From the NCBI GenBank assembly GCA_947505055.1, contig CANNLO010000265.1, forward strand, positions 1 to 6,741: DNA of 6,741 bases. The letters run 5' to 3'. The position numbers were made by a program, and so were the translations under genes. Positions within the stretch are counted from its first letter, which is position 1. Each line of letters begins with the position of its first letter. This DNA is from Methylococcaceae bacterium (lineage in GTDB: Bacteria; Pseudomonadota; Gammaproteobacteria; Methylococcales; Methylomonadaceae). Below are positions 4,965 through 6,741 of this stretch, one piece after another. The notes under the pieces were generated by a model. The model did not search any database, was not told where the DNA came from, and was given only the letters and a program-made list of their open reading frames with translations.

Positions 4965-6383
4965 ATGCAATACACCCAACTAATCGACATGACAATGCCA
5001 AATATCAACATCACCCATGAACTTGATCAGATTGTTGAATTGATTGCTAAGACTCCTCACGGTATTGGCTTAGACGCTATCGCTAAGACTATAGATAGCA
5101 CTAGTAAGCGTACACTTCAGCGGCGATTAGCAACACTAATATCCCAAAAACGCATTACCGCCGCTGGCGTAGGTCGAGCTCTCAAATATTTAATTCCAGA
5201 TGAAACTACAACGTTAAACAGCTCTTCCAATGACGATAAGTCTGAGCTAGTGGGTGAAGTTTATGTACCTTTATCAGCCGAAGCTCAGGAAATTAAAAAC
5301 TATGTCAAAAAACCACGCCAACAACGTAGGCCTGTAAGCTATAAGACTGACTTCTTAGAGCAATACCACCCTAATCAGACTTATTATTTACCGGCTGACA
5401 TTAGAGAGCAGTTGCATAGCTTAGGACGATCACCAGCTGAAAATACTCCAGCTGGTACTTTTGCTCGGGATATTCTTAACCGATTACTGATTGATTTATC
5501 TTGGGCCTCATCTCAATTAGAAGGAAATACTTACAGCCAACTTGATACCGAAAGATTGATTGAGTTTGGTCAAGCCGCAGAAGGTAAGGATGCAATGGAA
5601 ACGCAGATGATCCTTAATCATAAATCTGCCATTGAGTATTTGGTCATGAATATTGATCAAACCGATGTTTCTAAAGAAACCATCATTGCACTACACGCTT
5701 TTTTGTCCGATGGTCTAATGGCTGATCCTTTAATGTGTGGGCGTATTCGAAATCGAGCGGTTGATATTGGCGGCAGCGTTTATCTGCCTATTGCATTGCC
5801 TCAGCGCTTAGAAGAGTTGTTTGGTATCGTTATAGATATGGCAGCCGAAATTATTGATCCTTTTGAACAAGCCTTCTTCTTAATGGTACATTTGCCCTAT
5901 CTTCAACCTTTCGAAGATGTGAATAAACGTGTTTCAAGGTTGGCAGCAAATATTCCGTTAATTCGCCATAATCTATGCCCGCTGTCTTTTATCGATGTAC
6001 CACAACAAGCTTATGTCGATGGCATGATTGGTATTTATGAGCTCAATCGGATGGAATTATTACGTGATGTTTTTATCTGGGCTTACGAAAGATCTTGTCA
6101 GCAATATGTGGCAGTCCAACAGCATTTAGTGCCACCGGATACCTTTAGGCTACGCTACCGATTACAACTAAGTTCCATAGTTGCAAGCATTATCAGAGCT
6201 TGCAAACCAGCAGAGGTGAGCAATGTTAGTCTACTAATGCCAGAAACAGTGCTTGAGGAAGATCGTGAGCGGTTTGTTAATTTGGTCATTGCAGAGTTTC
6301 AACATCTGCACGCCGGTAATGTGGTTCGTTTTGGATTGAGACCGCTAGAGTTTGCGGCTTGGCAAGAAAATAACAAAATATGA
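4965..6383 (+). CDS. Fic-family protein with winged-helix N-terminus and altered active site
   Basis: A 472-residue protein. Residues about 17-78 look like a winged-helix DNA-binding domain (GLDAIAKTIDSTSKRTLQRR then a wing). The Fic fold follows at about 140-380. It has an inhibitory-helix motif S-x-x-x-E-G (Ser182 to Gly187, SSQLEGN), the flap YLPI (273-276) and the Fic loop at 314-325. Canonical Fic loops read HPFxDGNGRxxR and transfer AMP or another nucleotide moiety to hydroxyl side chains of target proteins. Here the loop reads QPFEDVNKRVSR: Gln314 replaces the catalytic His, and Val319 and Lys321 replace the two glycines, while Asp318, Asn320, Arg322 and Arg325 remain. I recall related proteins with this QPFEDVNKR form, so it is probably a subfamily trait and not local decay. 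The start at 4965 lacks a Shine-Dalgarno sequence, and ATGs at 4989 and 4995 are alternatives that leave the domains intact. Classical AMP transfer is doubtful. A regulatory or different catalytic role is possible. Confidence 0.88.
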   Translation: MQYTQLIDMTMPNINITHELDQIVELIAKTPHGIGLDAIAKTIDSTSKRTLQRRLATLISQKRITAAGVGRALKYLIPDETTTLNSSSNDDKSELVGEVYVPLSAEAQEIKNYVKKPRQQRRPVSYKTDFLEQYHPNQTYYLPADIREQLHSLGRSPAENTPAGTFARDILNRLLIDLSWASSQLEGNTYSQLDTERLIEFGQAAEGKDAMETQMILNHKSAIEYLVMNIDQTDVSKETIIALHAFLSDGLMADPLMCGRIRNRAVDIGGSVYLPIALPQRLEELFGIVIDMAAEIIDPFEQAFFLMVHLPYLQPFEDVNKRVSRLAANIPLIRHNLCPLSFIDVPQQAYVDGMIGIYELNRMELLRDVFIWAYERSCQQYVAVQQHLVPPDTFRLRYRLQLSSIVASIIRACKPAEVSNVSLLMPETVLEEDRERFVNLVIAEFQHLHAGNVVRFGLRPLEFAAWQENNKI

Positions 6384-6402
6384 GCGTAATCAGATAGTGT
6401 TG

Positions 6403-6431
6403 AATGAAACTGACGTTCATTTATTTTATTA
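6403..6431 (+). terminator. Weak candidate terminator after the Fic-family gene
   Basis: AATGAA (6403-6408) pairs with TTCATT (6416-6421) around a seven-base loop, and the T-rich TTATTTTATT follows. The stem is short and A/T-dominated and the T tract is interrupted, so efficiency would be low. It lies 20 bp past the stop codon. Confidence 0.35.
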
Positions 6432-6437
6432 TGCAAG

Positions 6438-6508
6438 ACCTAAGCGACATTTTTAGACGCTATCAATTAATTATTTAAGATATATAAAATCATAGCTGTC
6501 GCTTAGGT
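6438..6508. repeat. Perfect 12-bp inverted repeat with 47-nt loop between convergent genes
   Basis: ACCTAAGCGACA (6438-6449) is exactly complementary to TGTCGCTTAGGT (6497-6508). The interior is AT-rich and no gene lies in it. No direct duplication flanks the pair, which argues against a small mobile element with these as outer ends. It could act on both converging transcripts as a large stem-loop, be a paired protein-binding site, or be the ends of two elements facing away from each other (each arm reads TGTCGC outward from the centre). Confidence 0.7.
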
Positions 6509-6546
6509 AATGAGTGGTGTCTTACTACTGACTTATAGCATTAACG

Positions 6547-6741
6547 TTAATATTCCGACGGTAATAACAAGGTCGTTATCCAGCGATTCGCCTCAGTAAT
6601 GACCCAAATATTGACCGATGGCGTTATTTGATACGACGAAAATATCCGGCTACCTGGATGAACGGCCTCGTCATTTACAGTTTTGTCCTCGTCGCATAGG
6701 TCGCCCCAATCGCCATATTGATGGCGGCATATTAAGCTGAT
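6547..6741 (-). CDS. Small mobile-DNA-associated protein, C-terminal 64 residues (partial)
   Basis: The frame enters from the right edge and ends with a stop at 6547-6549. The visible part reads like a small conserved family of roughly 90-100 residues with the pattern RH..GDWGDL...D...N..A...G.RI.S.Y......IWVITEA.R..TT.LLP.EY. Here it has RHQYGDWGDLCDED, then IWVITEANRWITTLLLPSEY at the C-terminus. From memory, such proteins are annotated as hypothetical, as plasmid-related, or by neighbourhood as type I restriction subunit M. No activity is established that I know of. The N-terminal third and the start lie outside the window. It faces the Fic-family gene tail to tail, with 163 bp between. 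A few positions differ from the pattern as I remember it (Asn for Asp after EA, Trp for Ser), which may be divergence or early decay. Confidence 0.7.
   Translation of the reverse strand: MSLICRHQYGDWGDLCDEDKTVNDEAVHPGSRIFSSYQITPSVNIWVITEANRWITTLLLPSEY

Noticed and set aside
6438..6508. A 71-bp miniature transposable element bounded by the 12-bp inverted repeat
   Set aside because: The flanks (ATGCAAG on the left, AATGAGT on the right) show no target duplication, and the ends match no family I recognise.
6618..6740. Plus-strand 40-residue ATG frame at the right edge
   Set aside because: It is antisense to the GDWGDL...VITEA frame, which has a clear family signature, and it is Arg-rich as a shadow of that frame.
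1..6741. CRISPR array, rRNA, riboswitch or second tRNA
   Set aside because: No regularly spaced identical repeats, no rRNA-like sequence, no recognisable riboswitch core and no other cloverleaf were found on either strand.
126..6741. Second attachment site (direct repeat of the tRNA 3' end)
   Set aside because: I found no copy of the GCGCACGACCCACCA-type sequence elsewhere in the window.

Overview
This is an AT-rich accessory region with low coding density, from a bacterium that is probably a proteobacterium. That placing rests on the bacterial tRNA-Lys with an encoded CCA end, the P4-like tyrosine recombinase, the IS1-type insertion sequence and the Fic and small-protein families. The sequence itself does not fix a genus. 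It reads as a decayed integrative element lodged next to a tRNA gene.

Left edge (1-753): a complete tRNA-Lys(UUU) with its own promoter and intrinsic terminator, then on the minus strand the catalytic half of a tyrosine recombinase. The recombinase keeps all its active-site residues but has lost its N-terminal domain, so it is probably a relic of the integrase that used the tRNA 3' end as attachment site. No second copy of the tRNA 3' end occurs in the window, so the far att site lies outside it or is gone.

Replication module (about 1017-4554): a 708-residue plus-strand protein joins a CHC2 zinc finger, a Toprim domain and a superfamily 3 helicase (DUF5906-like), and so resembles the self-contained primase-helicases of phages, satellites and plasmids. 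An apparently intact 1171-bp IS1-family-like element (3228-4398) has jumped in just behind it. Its 28-bp imperfect terminal repeats and 8-bp target duplication are both visible. With the insertion removed, the primase-helicase stop codon lies only about 90 bp from a very AT-rich stretch with direct and inverted repeats of a CATAAGTT-type unit. This stretch is a candidate replication origin served by that protein.

Decayed and regulatory stretch (4555-4964): no intact gene. One open frame (4567-4740) looks protein-like but has no good start. Behind it is a short frameshifted piece that resembles part of a type I methylase (HsdM), and then two adjacent hairpins sharing the 8-mer CGTGCCAT, right before the next gene.

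Right part (4965-6741): a 472-residue Fic-family protein with an N-terminal winged-helix domain. Its Fic motif has Gln in place of the catalytic His, while an N-terminal inhibitory motif is kept. A convergent minus-strand gene, cut by the right edge, encodes the C-terminal 64 residues of a small protein family often found in mobile DNA. Between the two lies a perfect 12-bp inverted repeat with a 47-nt loop.
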